Source of the DNA: Punica granatum
Lineage: Eukaryota; Streptophyta; Magnoliopsida; Myrtales; Lythraceae
NCBI RefSeq assembly: GCF_007655135.1
Contig: NC_045128.1
Coordinates: forward strand, 23,344,811-23,408,810
Reading direction: 5' to 3'
DNA: 64,000 nt
Position numbers and translations under genes: made by a program. This document shows, piece after piece, positions 1-12,096 of this stretch; position 1 is the first letter of the stretch; every line of letters begins with the position of its first letter. The notes under the pieces were generated by a model. The model made no database searches, was not told where the DNA came from, and saw only the letters and a list, made by a program, of their open reading frames with translations.

Positions 1-1
1 T

Positions 2-1996
2 TATCTTAGTGAAAGTGAGCTGATTTCCCTGATGGAGAAGAATGGAATAGGCACAGATGCCTCAATCTCAGTTCATATCAACAACATTTGCGAGCGGAAC
101 TATGTTCAGGTTGGAAATCTTACTGTTTTTGTCGATTAACCATAAATGTCTTTTATGCTATAAAGAATTCATTGGAAGTTTATTGGGATGATAGTTTCTA
201 TTTTCTGTTTTTGGGTGTGAAGGAATGCATCTAGATCTGGTCTGCCTTTACGATTTCAATAAAACTATTGCTTTCATCAATAAGCACATTTTTAAAAGTG
301 CGTAATCTAACATTTATTACCTTGGTTTTGGGAGTCTTGCAAGAAACAGGTAATCTACAATCAAATTGATGACTAATAATCCTTGAAAGTGCAGGTGCAG
401 CCAGGACGGAAGCTGGTTCCAACTGCCCTAGGTATCAGCTTAATAAGAGGATATCAGTGTATTGATCCCGACCTGTGTTTGCCTGACATTCGCAGCTTCA
501 TCGAGCAACAGATTACTTTGGTTGCAAAGGGTCAAGTGGAGCATTCTCAAGTTGTACGACATGTGCTACAGCAGTTCAAACAGAAATTCATTTATTTTGT
601 CAAGCAGGTAATAAGTTCTGTGGTTTTTCCACTTCTGCATCATGATGCTTGGGTAAATACCTCTATAAAGTAAATTATTGAGTTGGGGCATAGGACTGTC
701 TCTTAGCTATGGTTTAATGGGGAAGCCTTAGATTCCCAGTCTTGTGGTTCTTTCCATAGAGAATATTTTCATGTGTGTGGATGTCCAAATTTTTTCCATT
801 TTGTCTTCCTGCGTGATAAGGCTTTATCTCATGGATACATAATATTTATAAAATTGAGAAGTGGTAATCTCTAATTGAAATCTTGTGATTTTGTGATGCA
901 CAAAAAAGTTTTAGATATTTTAGAAGTTTTTACTTTTGTCAGACTTCACATTTGGCGTTTGTTTTTGCATATATTGCTATAGCTCTCCTTAAATCTCAAA
1001 TCCTCTCTTAGATAGGGAGCATGGATACATTGTTTGAAGCACAATTTTCTTCCCTTGCTGATTCGGGCCGTCCCTTGAGCAAATGTGGCAAGTGCCTCAG
1101 ATACATGAAGTACATCTCTACCAAACCACCGCGATTGTATTGTAATACTTGTGAGGAAGTGTACGATCTACCTCAGAAAGGAGCCATCAAGGTGATCTCT
1201 CATACTTCCTGTATAACATTATTTTCATCACATTGTGGAGTGCTCCGCTTTCCCCGCTGTGCATAATTAGCTTGAAGATCCTCATATCTATAATTCTTCA
1301 TATTGCTTTACGATATTGTTTCTGCATGATTCATTTTCTTGAATCATTGTGAATCAACTTTGAACATTGTGGATTTTATTACAGCTGTACAAGGAGCTTC
1401 CGTGTCCTCTCGACAACTTTGAACTTTTGCTCTTATCCATGCCCGGCCCAGAAGGCAAGTCCTTCCCTCTCTGCCCATACTGCTACAACAGCCCCCCGTT
1501 TGAAGGCGTGGATAGACTCTTTGGCTCCACTAAAGCCCACAGTAATCCCCAGAAAGGATCGGGGATGCCCTGTTTCCTCTGCCCTCACCCCACGTGCCGG
1601 CACTCGCTTATATCCCAAGGAGTCTGTGCCTGCCCTGAGTGTAGCGGGACCCTTGTGCTGGACCCAGTCAGTGCCCCGAACTGGAAGCTCTTCTGCAACA
1701 TGTGCAACTGCCTCGTCTTCCTACCTCAGGGGGCCCACCGGATCTCAACAACTCACGAACGGTGTCCTGATTGCGATTCTACAATAATGGAAGTGGACTT
1801 CAACAAGAAGACGACTCCTTTGGCAGATGGAGCCACTCTTCATGTGGGATGCATTCTGTGCGACGAGTTGCTTCACTCGCTTGTGATGGTGAAGCACGGG
1901 AGGATGTTCTCGAGACGCGGAAGGGGGAGAGGCTCAGGAAGGGGAAGGGGTGCCAGGAAGATGGTTGATCCAAAAATGAGTTTTCGAGATTTCTGA
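2..1996 (+). CDS. TOP3B: DNA topoisomerase 3-beta, C-terminal part (5' end outside window)
   Basis: This is the C-terminal 370 residues of a type IA topoisomerase, which relaxes or decatenates single-stranded DNA and, in the 3-beta class, also RNA. I place exons at 2-109, 395-607, 1012-1191 and 1385-1996. All introns are GT-AG, and each exon is a whole number of codons, so the frame is kept. The first exon still belongs to the type IA core ([10 protein letters not shown]). The catalytic tyrosine lies upstream, outside the window. Later exons hold Cys4-type zinc-binding motifs (CGKC/CNTC, CPYC, CPEC/CNMC, CPDC/CILC). An Arg/Gly-rich tail ([16 protein letters not shown]) follows, the RGG-type RNA-binding end typical of topoisomerase 3-beta and absent from 3-alpha. 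The stop is TGA at 1994-1996. I see no frameshift. The family identity is recognised from conserved motifs and I am sure of it. Confidence 0.95.
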
Positions 1997-3540
1997 AATT
2001 AGGTAGATATACTGTCATGTTCATGTCCATGCGATTGGGATTCTGTATCGAGTTTGGGGTTGTTCCAAGGATGAGATTTCAAGGTTTCCGAAATTACATA
2101 TACTGTTGTGTTCATGGGATCGGATATTTGTATGAGTTTGGCTTTTGGTATGGCGTTACTAAGGTGCTCGCAGAACGTGACTGGAATTTTAGTGGTTACT
2201 TTTCAAAATCCGCTGGTGAAATTCCCCCGTGTAAACATTTGAAATTTCTTTAGTACTTCCTCTATAAAATATTTCGGTCAAAATTGTTCTTTCAATAAAA
2301 TAAAGTAATTCACTGATCATCCTAAATGAATAATGATTAACAAAAAAAAAGAAAGTATTTTGTTCTAAAATCATAAATTTAATCTTGTATTAAGTTAGAT
2401 TGCCAGTAGGTGGAACTTCCTCACTTAACCTCTGTAGAAATGGATGGGTCACAGCTGTGATTTCATGCATTACACAACTTCACAGCAAAAACCAAAAAGA
2501 ACTAGGCTATAGGATTGCTTATATATATATATATATATATATAAGCATGTGTGCACGTATGTGTGTATATATTATAAGTACTTAGGATATATTTCATCTG
2601 CAACTGCTGTCTAGATTACATCCGATTAGATAGCACCACATCTGAAAGACTGGATCAATAAAAAACGCGCACACTTATGTTCTCAGAGCCTGGGAGGAAT
2701 GCAGGGCGCTGGCACCGCGCCTCCTGGACTGTGCCGTGGAAGACTCCGGCATATCCGTATTCTCTTCACTGTGATTCCACCAACATTTTGCAGCTTCCCT
2801 GCATTTGATGTTAACAAATTAGCATTAGGGACAAATCTCGAAATGGACCCTACCTCATGCAGTTTAAATTTATTCAACAATATCGCCCCCGGAGTTTTGT
2901 AATTAAAACCGTCAATTTCACCGTTAAAAATTTAGATTAAAAGGGTCAGAGCCAATTCGGGCGACTTCGCTTTCGCGTATCGGGTTTAATCTAAAGGCGG
3001 GTACATTCTTTTCTTGAGTTCCATTGAAATTTCTCATGAGGAAACAGTCTCTTTTATCTGACTGAAAAAAGGGAAAGGTGATCTCGCCAGCCCAGAAAGC
3101 CCATGACCAGCCAATTTCGTCCAACTTTTTAGGACAATGCTTAAACAGCTTGAACTACTTTGAAGTTGTACCAGACATGCATTGCAAATTGAGATGAGTT
3201 TGAAAATTCGTAATTGGTTTCGCGTAGTACTATAGAGGTAAAGATCTGTTTTGGAGTGCGGTTGGAGATTCTAAGCACTCTTTCATTAAATTTAAGATGA
3301 AGAAAATCAAGGATATCAAAATATATGATTTGATATGACTTTGAAAATTGTGCGAGCATTTCCATTATACTCTTTTTCTCGAAAATTTCTATACATTATT
3401 TGACATGGTAATGACGGTGATTTTCTCCACTAGATTAATAGTTATTAACCAATTATCTATTTATTCCAACAATTTCAAATTAGCCTCTTACAAGTACATT
3501 GGTCTAATCTAAAATCAACAACTATCTTTCGACAACTTTG
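1997..3540. other. TOP3B 3' flank and intergenic DNA
   Basis: The first 250 or so bases are presumably the TOP3B 3' UTR. A possible AATAAA-type signal lies near 2295 (caataaaataaa). A TA dinucleotide run sits at about 2519-2544. Open frames on both strands in 2683-3365 are short, lack family motifs and overlap each other, so I do not call genes. Confidence 0.5.
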
Positions 3541-3542
3541 TT

Positions 3543-3640
3543 TCAGTACCTTTCCATCTGAATGTTGAAACAACAGTCCCAAAAGCAAGCCTTGGGCTTG
3601 AAAGTCTTTTTCTTAAAGCCAGTTTTGAGTGTAAAATCAT
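3543..3640 (-). other. Cys-rich open stretch, possible last exon of the small peptide gene
   Basis: The minus-strand frame ending in TGA at 3543-3545 reads as a Lys-rich stretch followed by KACFWDCCFNIQMERY, with three Cys in five residues. It is preceded by an in-frame TAA at about 3643. The composition resembles small secreted Cys-rich peptides, and it lies downstream of the signal-peptide exon at 3797-3920. The phase of the only nearby AG does not fit that exon, so the link is a guess. Confidence 0.2.
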
Positions 3641-3796
3641 TTTAGATCTGCATCTCAGCTATGGATGAGACCCTTGACAATCTCATACAACTAGAGAGGA
3701 TCAAATTCGCCTGAATTCCCATCTAGAAAACAATTAACCCTAAACATGATAGATAATTCAGAAGCTGCAGAAACGAAATAGCAGAAGAGAACTTAC

Positions 3797-3920
3797 TGTT
3801 GCGCCATGGGCAATCATTCAAGTACTGATCATCTGATAGGATCACTTGAGCATGGAGGATGGTCATGATCATGATGATGAGAACAATAAATGATGAAGAA
3901 CCTCTGATAACCGATTTCAT
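3797..3920 (-). CDS. Possible first exon of a small secreted peptide gene
   Basis: On the minus strand an ATG at 3920 opens 41 codons. They begin with a short charged N-end and a strongly hydrophobic stretch (SFIVLIIMIMTILHAQVILS), as in a signal peptide, followed by a short acidic segment and DCPWRN. The frame meets a good splice donor (GTAAGT, 3796-3791). A TATA-rich stretch lies just upstream at about 3967-4002. The downstream exon is unclear. An acceptor at about 3711 would give a peptide of under 50 residues. Alternatively, a Cys-rich stretch (KACFWDCCFNIQMERY then TGA at 3543-3545) lies further on, but I found no acceptor in the right phase for it. I do not recognise the family. It could also be a chance ORF beside an AT repeat. 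Confidence 0.35.
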
Positions 3921-3966
3921 TGTTTCTTCTGGCTGTCTAAGATTTACTGATTAAATTCAATTGGCT

Positions 3967-4002
3967 GTATATATATGTATATATATATATATATATATAT
4001 AA
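3967..4002. repeat. TA microsatellite
   Basis: A nearly pure TA/ATGTA run. It lies 45-80 bp upstream of the possible secreted-peptide ATG and may supply its TATA box. Similar runs occur at 2519-2544, 6969-7006 and 26456-26487. Confidence 0.8.
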
Positions 4003-4454
4003 TTATATTTGGTGGGGAGCTAGAGAGGAAGAGAGATACAGATAGACGTAGAAGATTTTTATTGCATATGTCGGGTCCACTCAAGACGAGGAGCCTGCTA
4101 AGTGCTGCTATACATATCATAAGGATTTTTTTTTCTTCCTGTGTTTCAAAGTGCCTATCAATGCAGTATATTACTTAAAAATTATTGTAACGTATCTCAA
4201 TATTATGTAAACTACACGTATTTAAAAATATTCACGCATATTTTTAACAAATTACTAAATTTCAAGTAAATTATACTAATTTGGAAAATATTTTAATGAA
4301 TTTGAGAGAACTTTACTAAATTTTTTTTGTTACAATAAGAATGCCCATAGGCCTTGTACAGTGAAATAAATTTCTTAAATATCTAATAAAGGGGCATGGA
4401 TAGTCCCCATTGAGTATGAAACCTGGAACGTATTGGTTACGAGGTGAGGGTTTT

Positions 4455-5996
4455 CCACTAATTAAAGGTATCAAACACATCAGATTTATTTTTCAAAAAA
4501 TAAACAAATACCTTTCGGGAAAAATTGTTGACGAGAGTTGGAAGGTATTTGCAGCCTCCCTTCAAAGTGACTTGTGCTGGACCCCATAAATCTGAATGGA
4601 TGTAATCAAGAGTTTTCCTTTGTTCAGGGTACTGCATTGGTGAAACTATGATTCTTCTACTTCCCAAATATGCAGTGCTCGTAGAAATCGAGTTTCTCGA
4701 CACTTCATGTCGGAAAAAGGCCCCAGTTGCTCAATATAAATAGGCCCTTCTCACTCATGTGTCCCGAGCGGATAAGCCATAGCTTTGCTAAGCCGGTCAC
4801 TATCGAGCCTTGAAGAACGTATAAATTACCGATCTTTGTTCCTTTAATTAAGACAAAAGCATCACCATAACTTTTCTTGCCGTTAGACTCAATGATAGTT
4901 TTATAGCCATTCGAGTCCAGAATACTGAGTGAGACAAGATTCTTCTTCAAGTCAGGCACATACCTGTACATATGTTAAAGTCCTGATGACGCCATCGTGC
5001 ATCTTGATCCAGATTGTACTGATGTCAACGGTTTTAAAGACAACGTTATTTCCCATAAGAACAGTTCCACCTTGAAAGGACTTGTATGTGGAGAAAGAGT
5101 CCCGATCAAGACACATATGATACAAGCATCTGGAATCGAGAATTCACTCATCCCTGAAGTTGGACTTCCCGTCCTCAATCTTTGTCTTTCTCCTCAACTA
5201 CAATAACATTTGTTGTATTGGCCTTTTGTTTTCCCTTGTTGTTGTCTCGATCGGTCTTTTTCTTATTCTACAACTTCTAACATTCTTCAACAAGATGGGC
5301 TTTTTTCTTGTAGTATTTGCAAGACTTGCCTCAATTCCTCAACTTGGACCTGGACGTGGACCCGTTACTGGAATTCTTAGATTGCTTCCTTCCTCTTACA
5401 ATTAACCTTGAGGCCTTATCATCTGATCTATGCTAGACCCCAATTCCTTATTCAATTGTTCTTTACATAGCAAATTAGTCTTAACTTCCTCAAAGGTAAG
5501 ATCTTTTCTACCATATATCATGGTTTCCCTAAAAGTCTTGTGAGAAGGATGTAACGAAAATAATAATACTTGCCTTGAAAGGCAATTGAATTCACTGATA
5601 TGAGATTTGATTGAAGTACCTTCGGCCATACGAAACATGTATAGTCGTTGTTCCAGAACAAGCTGATTGGCCAGTGAATTCGTGTTATATAAAGTATCTA
5701 ATTTTGCTCATAGACAAGCTGCTTTCTTCTCCGAGAGAACCTCCAGCACAACGTTATTGGTGAGACACAACTGGATCACTAATAACGCCTTCTCATCCAG
5801 TTCCTCCCAGTCACTTTCTGACATGGTCTCGCGCTTCTTGCTCGACAGTACCTTCTAGAGACCGTTCCGCACCAAGATGGCAAGCATTCGGACTTGCTAC
5901 AAGCTGAAAATGGAATTGTTGTCGAACTTCTCTATGTCGAATTTCATCGTATTTGTCTGGAGTCGATGCAAAGAAACCCTAACGATAGCTTTGATA
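4455..5996 (-). pseudogene. Decayed Ty1/copia gag-protease-integrase remnant
   Basis: Read on the minus strand, copia pieces follow each other in normal order but in broken frames. A primer-binding-like stretch (TTGGTATCAAAGC, about 5998-5986) resembles the initiator-Met tRNA site of copia elements. A gag start at 5947 reads MKFDIEKFDNNSIFSL and then meets a stop. Further gag sequence lies at 5638-5402. The pre-integrase region is at 4971-4705 (DLKKNLVSLSILDSNGYK), and the start of the integrase core is at 4703-4458 (YIHSDLWGP). Integrase breaks off near 4455. Reverse transcriptase, RNase H and the 3' LTR are missing, so the element is truncated as well as full of stops and frameshifts. It belongs to a different copia family from the element at 31881-55122. 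Confidence 0.85.
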
Positions 5997-6001
5997 CCAA
6001 T

Positions 6002-6780
6002 TTGTTGGGAATCTACTCAATATCAATAAAGATAGTGCGGAATAGAGAAGAACTGCACACAAGATATACGTGGTAGAACTCTCAAATGCAGTGAAAATGT
6101 TTGAAGGAAATATCCACAAGCAAAGGAAGCTCGTCGGTGATTTTGCATTGATTAATAATGGTGCTGAGTACAAAAGATAGGAGTTATGCTCAAGGCATGA
6201 AGCCTAAACCAAAAGAGCCAAATCTGAACCCTCAAATGGCCTCTCAAATCAACTAATAACTCTCAACATCCTATGTGCACTCACACACTCATATACAATG
6301 CTTTGAGTAGATATATATATAGTTCCCCGATGTAAAAATTCCTCTTTTATCTTTACCAATATTAAACCAAAAGATACCTGAAAAGAAAGAGTCTTAGGCC
6401 GGAACCCTTGAATCGGTGGAGACCATTCTTAGCCTGGAAGCCTCGAGATGGGTAGAAAAGGTGGAGCCAATGGGCGGTGGGATGCTTCGGAAAGCTATTG
6501 CATTTTGTAGTAAAAGGTGTGTGAAAGGTAAGATATGTAAGGTGCGCGAGCGGAATTAAAGTGCGAGAATGTTAGATATGTAATGTGCAATGCCAGAAGC
6601 ATAGATATGTAAGGTGATGTTGTAAGGAATGTAAAGATACGAAAGGGTAAAGATAGAGGTGTTGAGCTGTTTGTGTGTTTGTCACAGGGAGAGTTTACAA
6701 TGAATGGCCACATAGGCCGAACCTAGGAGACCTAATTCGAATAATATTCGACATTATTCTAAGAAAATAAATAGAGCAAG
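6002..6780 (-). repeat. 5' LTR of the decayed copia remnant (right edge approximate)
   Basis: The sequence next to the primer-binding-like site begins tgttgggaatc on the plus strand, which is the TG...CA end of a copia LTR seen from the other side. It includes a TATA-rich stretch near 6305-6325, in the right place for a minus-strand promoter. No partner LTR survives, so the outer edge cannot be fixed. The motif agatatgtaaggtg recurs three times in 6525-6620. Confidence 0.55.
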
Positions 6781-6967
6781 CAACTATCTACAAATTGCCT
6801 AATCTACTTGCTAAAACTAAAAAAGAGATAATATTCTAACTAGTTTTGTAGAGCAATCTCCAACTATTCCTATTTATAATGATAACACAAGGAAATGAAT
6901 TCCATCCTCCATGCACATTCAGAGAAGCACCCAAGCAAGCTTCCATTTCTATGGACATTCTCTTGCC

Positions 6968-7008
<41 letters not shown>

Positions 7009-7681
7009 TTGCATGTGGCAATCTTGTCTCTTTCTAATTAACTACCAAAGATATTTCTTGCACATTGTCGCGCAGGCATGGTTTTTAGGCCTCGGCCGCT
7101 ACTTTGGGGTGTTTTGTTAGTACACATGGCCTGGGACCCAATTCGGGATTAGAGTTGCTACTATACTGTTTATTTGGCCAGTGAGCCACCTAAGTCACCT
7201 ACGATGTCAGAATACTAACTGTCTAAGGATTTTTAGTTTGACTCAGTCTTTCTAACTAAAGAAATGAGTTCGGGGGTTTTGTTACGAGATTAGAGATTCG
7301 GAAACTAATAACTCGCCATTTCGGTACCCTTCTAGGCTTCTAATAATTCTAACACTTTTTATTCATTAAAGTCGAGTTATTTAATCCTAGGGTCGGGTCT
7401 ACATTTGTGAATGTACAAGGAAATTAAAGAATGAATTACAGACTTCGCATGATATACGTGTTTATATAATTATACAGTCCGACTCAAAATTGGCCACACA
7501 TTTGGGCCAAGAAAGAATGAAAAGGGCAATACCTTCAGGCTGATCATACATGGGCCACACATTCAGGCCGACATTCATACAATGGGCCGAGTGGACCAAG
7601 AAATGAGCCTAAGGCCTAAAAGAGGAAAATGGGCCTAGCGCCTATAACCAAAAAAAATATAAGTTAATTTCCTATATCTAC

Positions 7682-10454
7682 TGTTAACACCCCATTTTGG
7701 TCCACCTTAGCAAAAGGAGGGCAAAATCATCATTTCTCACTTTTGGAGGGAAGTATTTTGATTAATTGTCCAAGCATTCACGATTTCTAAACTAGGGGGA
7801 TTTTTAATTTAATTTGACATTTTTTTAGAAAAAATGCTCTACGGGACGTTTCGAGCCTTATGCGCGTCAAATTCAAATTCTTAAATCTGTTTAAAAAAAA
7901 AATCTCTTGCGGTCAGATCGGCGTCAGACCGGTCAGATCGGCATCAGACCGGTCTGACGCGGGTCAAAATTTTCTGACGCAGGTCCGAACTTTCTGACCC
8001 TTTCGTTTTCGCCCTTGTTCTCTCTGTCTTTCCACTTCGCCCCCTCTTCTTTTCTTCTTCTTCCTTTTCGCCCCGCCATTCTTTCCTTCTCTTCTCTTCT
8101 CCCCCCTCTTCTTCTCCTCTTCTTTCATTGACGTCCCTATGCCATCTCCGACACACCGCGGTTGCCCACCCACCGCAACCGCCTGCCACCATTGACACGC
8201 TCGCCCGACACGCCACCGCTCGCTTCCCCGGCACGCTCCCTTGCCGCTTTCCCTCTCTCTCCGGCCCGATTTTCGCACAAAAACCCCGCGGCTCCTGCTC
8301 GAGAATGGGGGAGATCTCTCGCAAAATCGAAGCCCAATCTCACTTTCTCACTCTCGGTTTTTTCCCCAATCGATCCGCGACACTTCCCCATACAAAACCC
8401 CTCCATTTCCTCCTCTCAAATTCCCCGGATTTCAGGCGATTAAGCTCTAAACCCTTCGCCGAAAAAACTCAAAACCCTGTAGAAAAAAAATCGAAATCCG
8501 GACCGGCCCGATCTTTGTGACACTCGTCTCGAGCACGGTGTAGCCTAAGCGGTGCTCGCCGCCGTCTCCCGCGCCCACTTGCGTCGTCGCTGAGGCGCCC
8601 AGAGGCGGGAACCGCCGTTCTTGGCCGTCGGAAACCCCCCTCTCCGCCTTTCTTCGTCTTCTCCGGCGTTCTCCCTCTCACGGGCTCAGCCCATCTTTTC
8701 GGTTTGTGCAGGTCCAGCCCAGTCGAGTCGGCCCAGCCCAATCCAGTAGAGGCGATCCGACCCAGTCTGCTCAACCCGTTCTGCCTACCTTGGAACTCGG
8801 CCCGGAATGCACGGGTCCAGCCCGTTCGGCCCAATTCGTCTGAGGCCCACAGCCCTCCGCGGGCTAGCGCTCCCCGCGGCCTAGTTTCCTCGCCCACGGC
8901 CCAGTTCCCACGCGCGCGGCCCAGTCCTCCGCGATCCGGCCCGGCCTCCGCATGCCCGACCCAACTCGCAAGCCTAGCACCCCTTCTAGCCGGTCCGCAC
9001 TGTTCAGACCGCCCGGTCCGGTCCAAACGTCTGTTTTCTGGTTTAAACCGAAATTAGGTATATTATTCTGACTTAGTGGCATGCGTATGTCTTAATTCGT
9101 GAATAAATTTGATGATTGCGATGATAATTTGTGATTATCGTGTCGAAAAATTGAAAAAGAAATTTGAAAATAAAGAAAAGAATGACAAAAAAAATAAAAT
9201 AATTGCTGTTTTAATTAAACCAACAAAAGCACGAATTGGAATATTTTAATTACTCGACATTAAAACCGGTTGTTTGAAGCAAGAACGAATTCACACGAAT
9301 CAATCTAATGTTCACTCGGCTTTAAGGGAATTAAATCGATTAAATACATCAAAATTGGTTTAATTAATTATTCGGACTTAAAAATTGATAAAATTAAATT
9401 CCGTCGTGACTAATTTTGCTTATTCATGTGCACATGTGAATAATTGGATATACTTTGATCGAAATCCCACACGAATCGGCTAATCACGTAAACATGACAT
9501 CAAAAGACACAATTCTCTTGCATTCACACGTTCATCGGATTTCATTTACTTTGTCTGTTTTCGCTGTTTGTCTGTTTTGTTTGTTTATTTATTGCGGGTC
9601 GAGCACGAACCTCTAGGATACGATATACACGGGGTCCAACACACTCTCTTGTCAATCACGGGGTCCAACGTCTCTACACACTTAGCGTGCACAACCCGAG
9701 TGCGGAATCGGGTCTCGTTTCGACTTACTGCTTCGCTCCTAGGAGTGTCTATGTGGAAGACGACTCGGATCGGGTAAGTAAGTCGCGGCCGAACATGACT
9801 CGGGAGCTCGACCGATCCTACGGCTATCAAGAGAGTCACGTGACTCTTTCGCCATCCGTTGGTTCGGTTGGACTCGACCCCTGGCTCTCTGAGCCCGCGT
9901 TGCTTTAATTTCAATTTCAATCTTTTCAAACCACACGGTGAGCACAAGTGGAATAATGACCGAACGCGACCCGACCGGGATTCAGTTGTTGTAATTTATA
10001 TTTTATTTGAGAGAACAATGTAAGGGTTTACGTTGTATATTTATTCATGTAAGAATCCCGGTCGGAGAGTGGACGGTCGGAGTGTCTCTTCGGATTTACA
10101 GTGTCAAAACGTGTAAGATGAGCGGAACTTAATCAAGCGGTAATTAAATTAAAATGGCAAGCTTAGACAAGCTAGACTACCGATAGGGCGTGCGGGATAT
10201 AGGCCCGCACGTAACAGAACCCCCGAATTCGGAACCTCGGGTTTCGCAGACCATATGCCTTAGCAATTAGGTGTACCCCGTACCACTAGACCCGGGTAAC
10301 TTGCCAGCCATTGACCTTCGGGTCGTAAAATGGCAAGTGGCGACTCATTCTCACGTGCGTCCGTCTCGCGTCCCCGGGAAGATGGACACTCCCAAGCCGC
10401 GTTGTATAGGCGCATGCACGCGTGCCTCGAAGAGATAAAATTGGGGTGCGCACA
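7682..10454 (+). mobile_element. Solo LTR related to the Tat element at 35942
   Basis: It begins tgttaacacccc and ends ggtgcgcaca. The flanks are TCTAC (7677-7681) and CCTAC (10455-10459), a 5-bp target duplication with one mismatch. The last 450 or so bases are clearly related to the LTR end of the Tat element at 35942-53619. Shared stretches include cggtcggagagt, gaacccccgaattcgg, ggtgtaccccgtacc and ggcaagtggcgactc. No primer-binding site or internal region follows, so it is a solo LTR, as left by recombination between two LTRs. The middle (7900-9050) is GC-rich and yields long accidental open frames on both strands, which I do not call genes. Confidence 0.8.
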
Positions 10455-12087
10455 CCTACTTATTTTATTCACGGTTTCCCAATTTTATTCGCTTAGCCAT
10501 GTTTACTTGAATTAGCCGATTAATCCCCAAAATTCTAAAAAAAAGTGCTCTTAATCCCTCAAGGTCAAATTGACCTCCAATTTGAATCCTAAGACTCAAT
10601 TAGTGGGTTGATTACCCTCAATCCCCACGGCATATATCAATGTACATAATTATTCATTTTCAACAAGAAACCGAATTACTAATATGATTAAACCAAGTGA
10701 TCGACTTTAATCTGACTTAGGGAACCCTGTTGCTAATGACCCACCCTCAAGGTAACAAAGACCTTCCTAAATCCTAATTATATCTAATTACACCAAAGCC
10801 CGTGTAATTAAGTCAAATATACATTATTATTACAAATTAACATGCAATTTTCACTGTTTGACGAATTTTGACTCAATTATACACACACAGGTTTGGCCGA
10901 CACTCAAAAAGGTAGTTATCCACATTAGTCAAGCCTAAAGACACTCAATTAGACTCAATGGGATTCCAATTCCTAAGGCCAAAATAGTAATTAAGTCAAT
11001 ATCACCTAAATTGATCTAATCACTCCTAATTAGACTCTAATTAGACGAAATCGGACTCAATTGGACCCTAATCCACTCGGCCCTGAATATTATTCATTCA
11101 TTCATGAGCTCCATACATTAATTAAAGCACAAATTGAAAGAATTGGCCACAATTAGACGTTATTACACACTAGAAATGAATAATCAATCTAGCTAGCACG
11201 TAATTAGGTACATCAACTCCTAATTCCATCAATTAAGACATGGATCAATTCAGCAAAAAAATTTCAGCATACTTAAATGGTCGATTTTGGGCTAAGTAAA
11301 GATGATTAGGCCTAATAAAGCGGTTTCAAGCAATGAGAAACTAATTATATACGATTAGACTTAATCAAGCGACAAATCATCAAAATGACTCCCCTAAGCC
11401 CATTTTACAAAAAATTTCAGAATGTTACCAAGTCCGTTTTCATGCTAATTTCACCTAATTAAGTTAATTCGAGCCTAGTTACTCATATCCAAGTTCGCGA
11501 TTAAGCTGATTACACATGATTTAAGCCTAATTATACCCAATTGGCCCCAAATTAGACCAAATCATCACACGACCAGCATGCTATCATGAGCAATTAAGCA
11601 CGATTTAATCTGATTGAGACCTAATTAGCACACATACAAGCTAATTTCGGCTAATTACACAAGAATCAACTCAATTAACACTAAATAAATTAGTCTTTTC
11701 CGAAGACAATCAAAGTTAATTAGTTGAGTTTGCCCCTAATTAAGCAAGATACTACTCAATTAATCATAATTAAGCTCCAATTCACATAATTTATCAACCT
11801 AGTCATCTACTCTACACATATCTGGGCTAATTAAGCACAAAATGGCCAAGATGGAAGCTAAAGAGCTCCATCCCGGTTCTGGATAGAGGCGAAATATCAT
11901 CCTTCTCACCTTAGTTCGACGCGATTCGGACTCACGAGCTTGGAATCGATGAAAATCATTCTCAAGCTCACAAAATCCTACTATATATGTAAGAAGTAAG
12001 GCTTGTTTAGTGATTTCTAGGGCTATTTTGGCAGAGTTTCAGCATGTTAATTGCCAAAAAATTCCACTCTTATTGAAAATGAACCTC

Positions 12088-12096
12088 TTATTTATA
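12088..12096 (-). promoter_or_regulatory. TATA box of the minus-strand solo LTR
   Basis: TATAAATAA on the minus strand, in a context typical of the U3/R junction of a plant LTR (cctataaataagagg). It is the only clear promoter-like element in this LTR. Confidence 0.45.

Noticed and set aside
2683..2902. Overlapping open frames on both strands near 2.7-2.9 kb
   Set aside because: Mutually antisense, under 70 codons, no motif and no splice or promoter context.
8128..9057. Open frames on both strands, up to 185 codons, in GC-rich DNA
   Set aside because: They lie inside a solo LTR, overlap each other in opposite strands and owe their length to GC-rich composition. No conserved motif.
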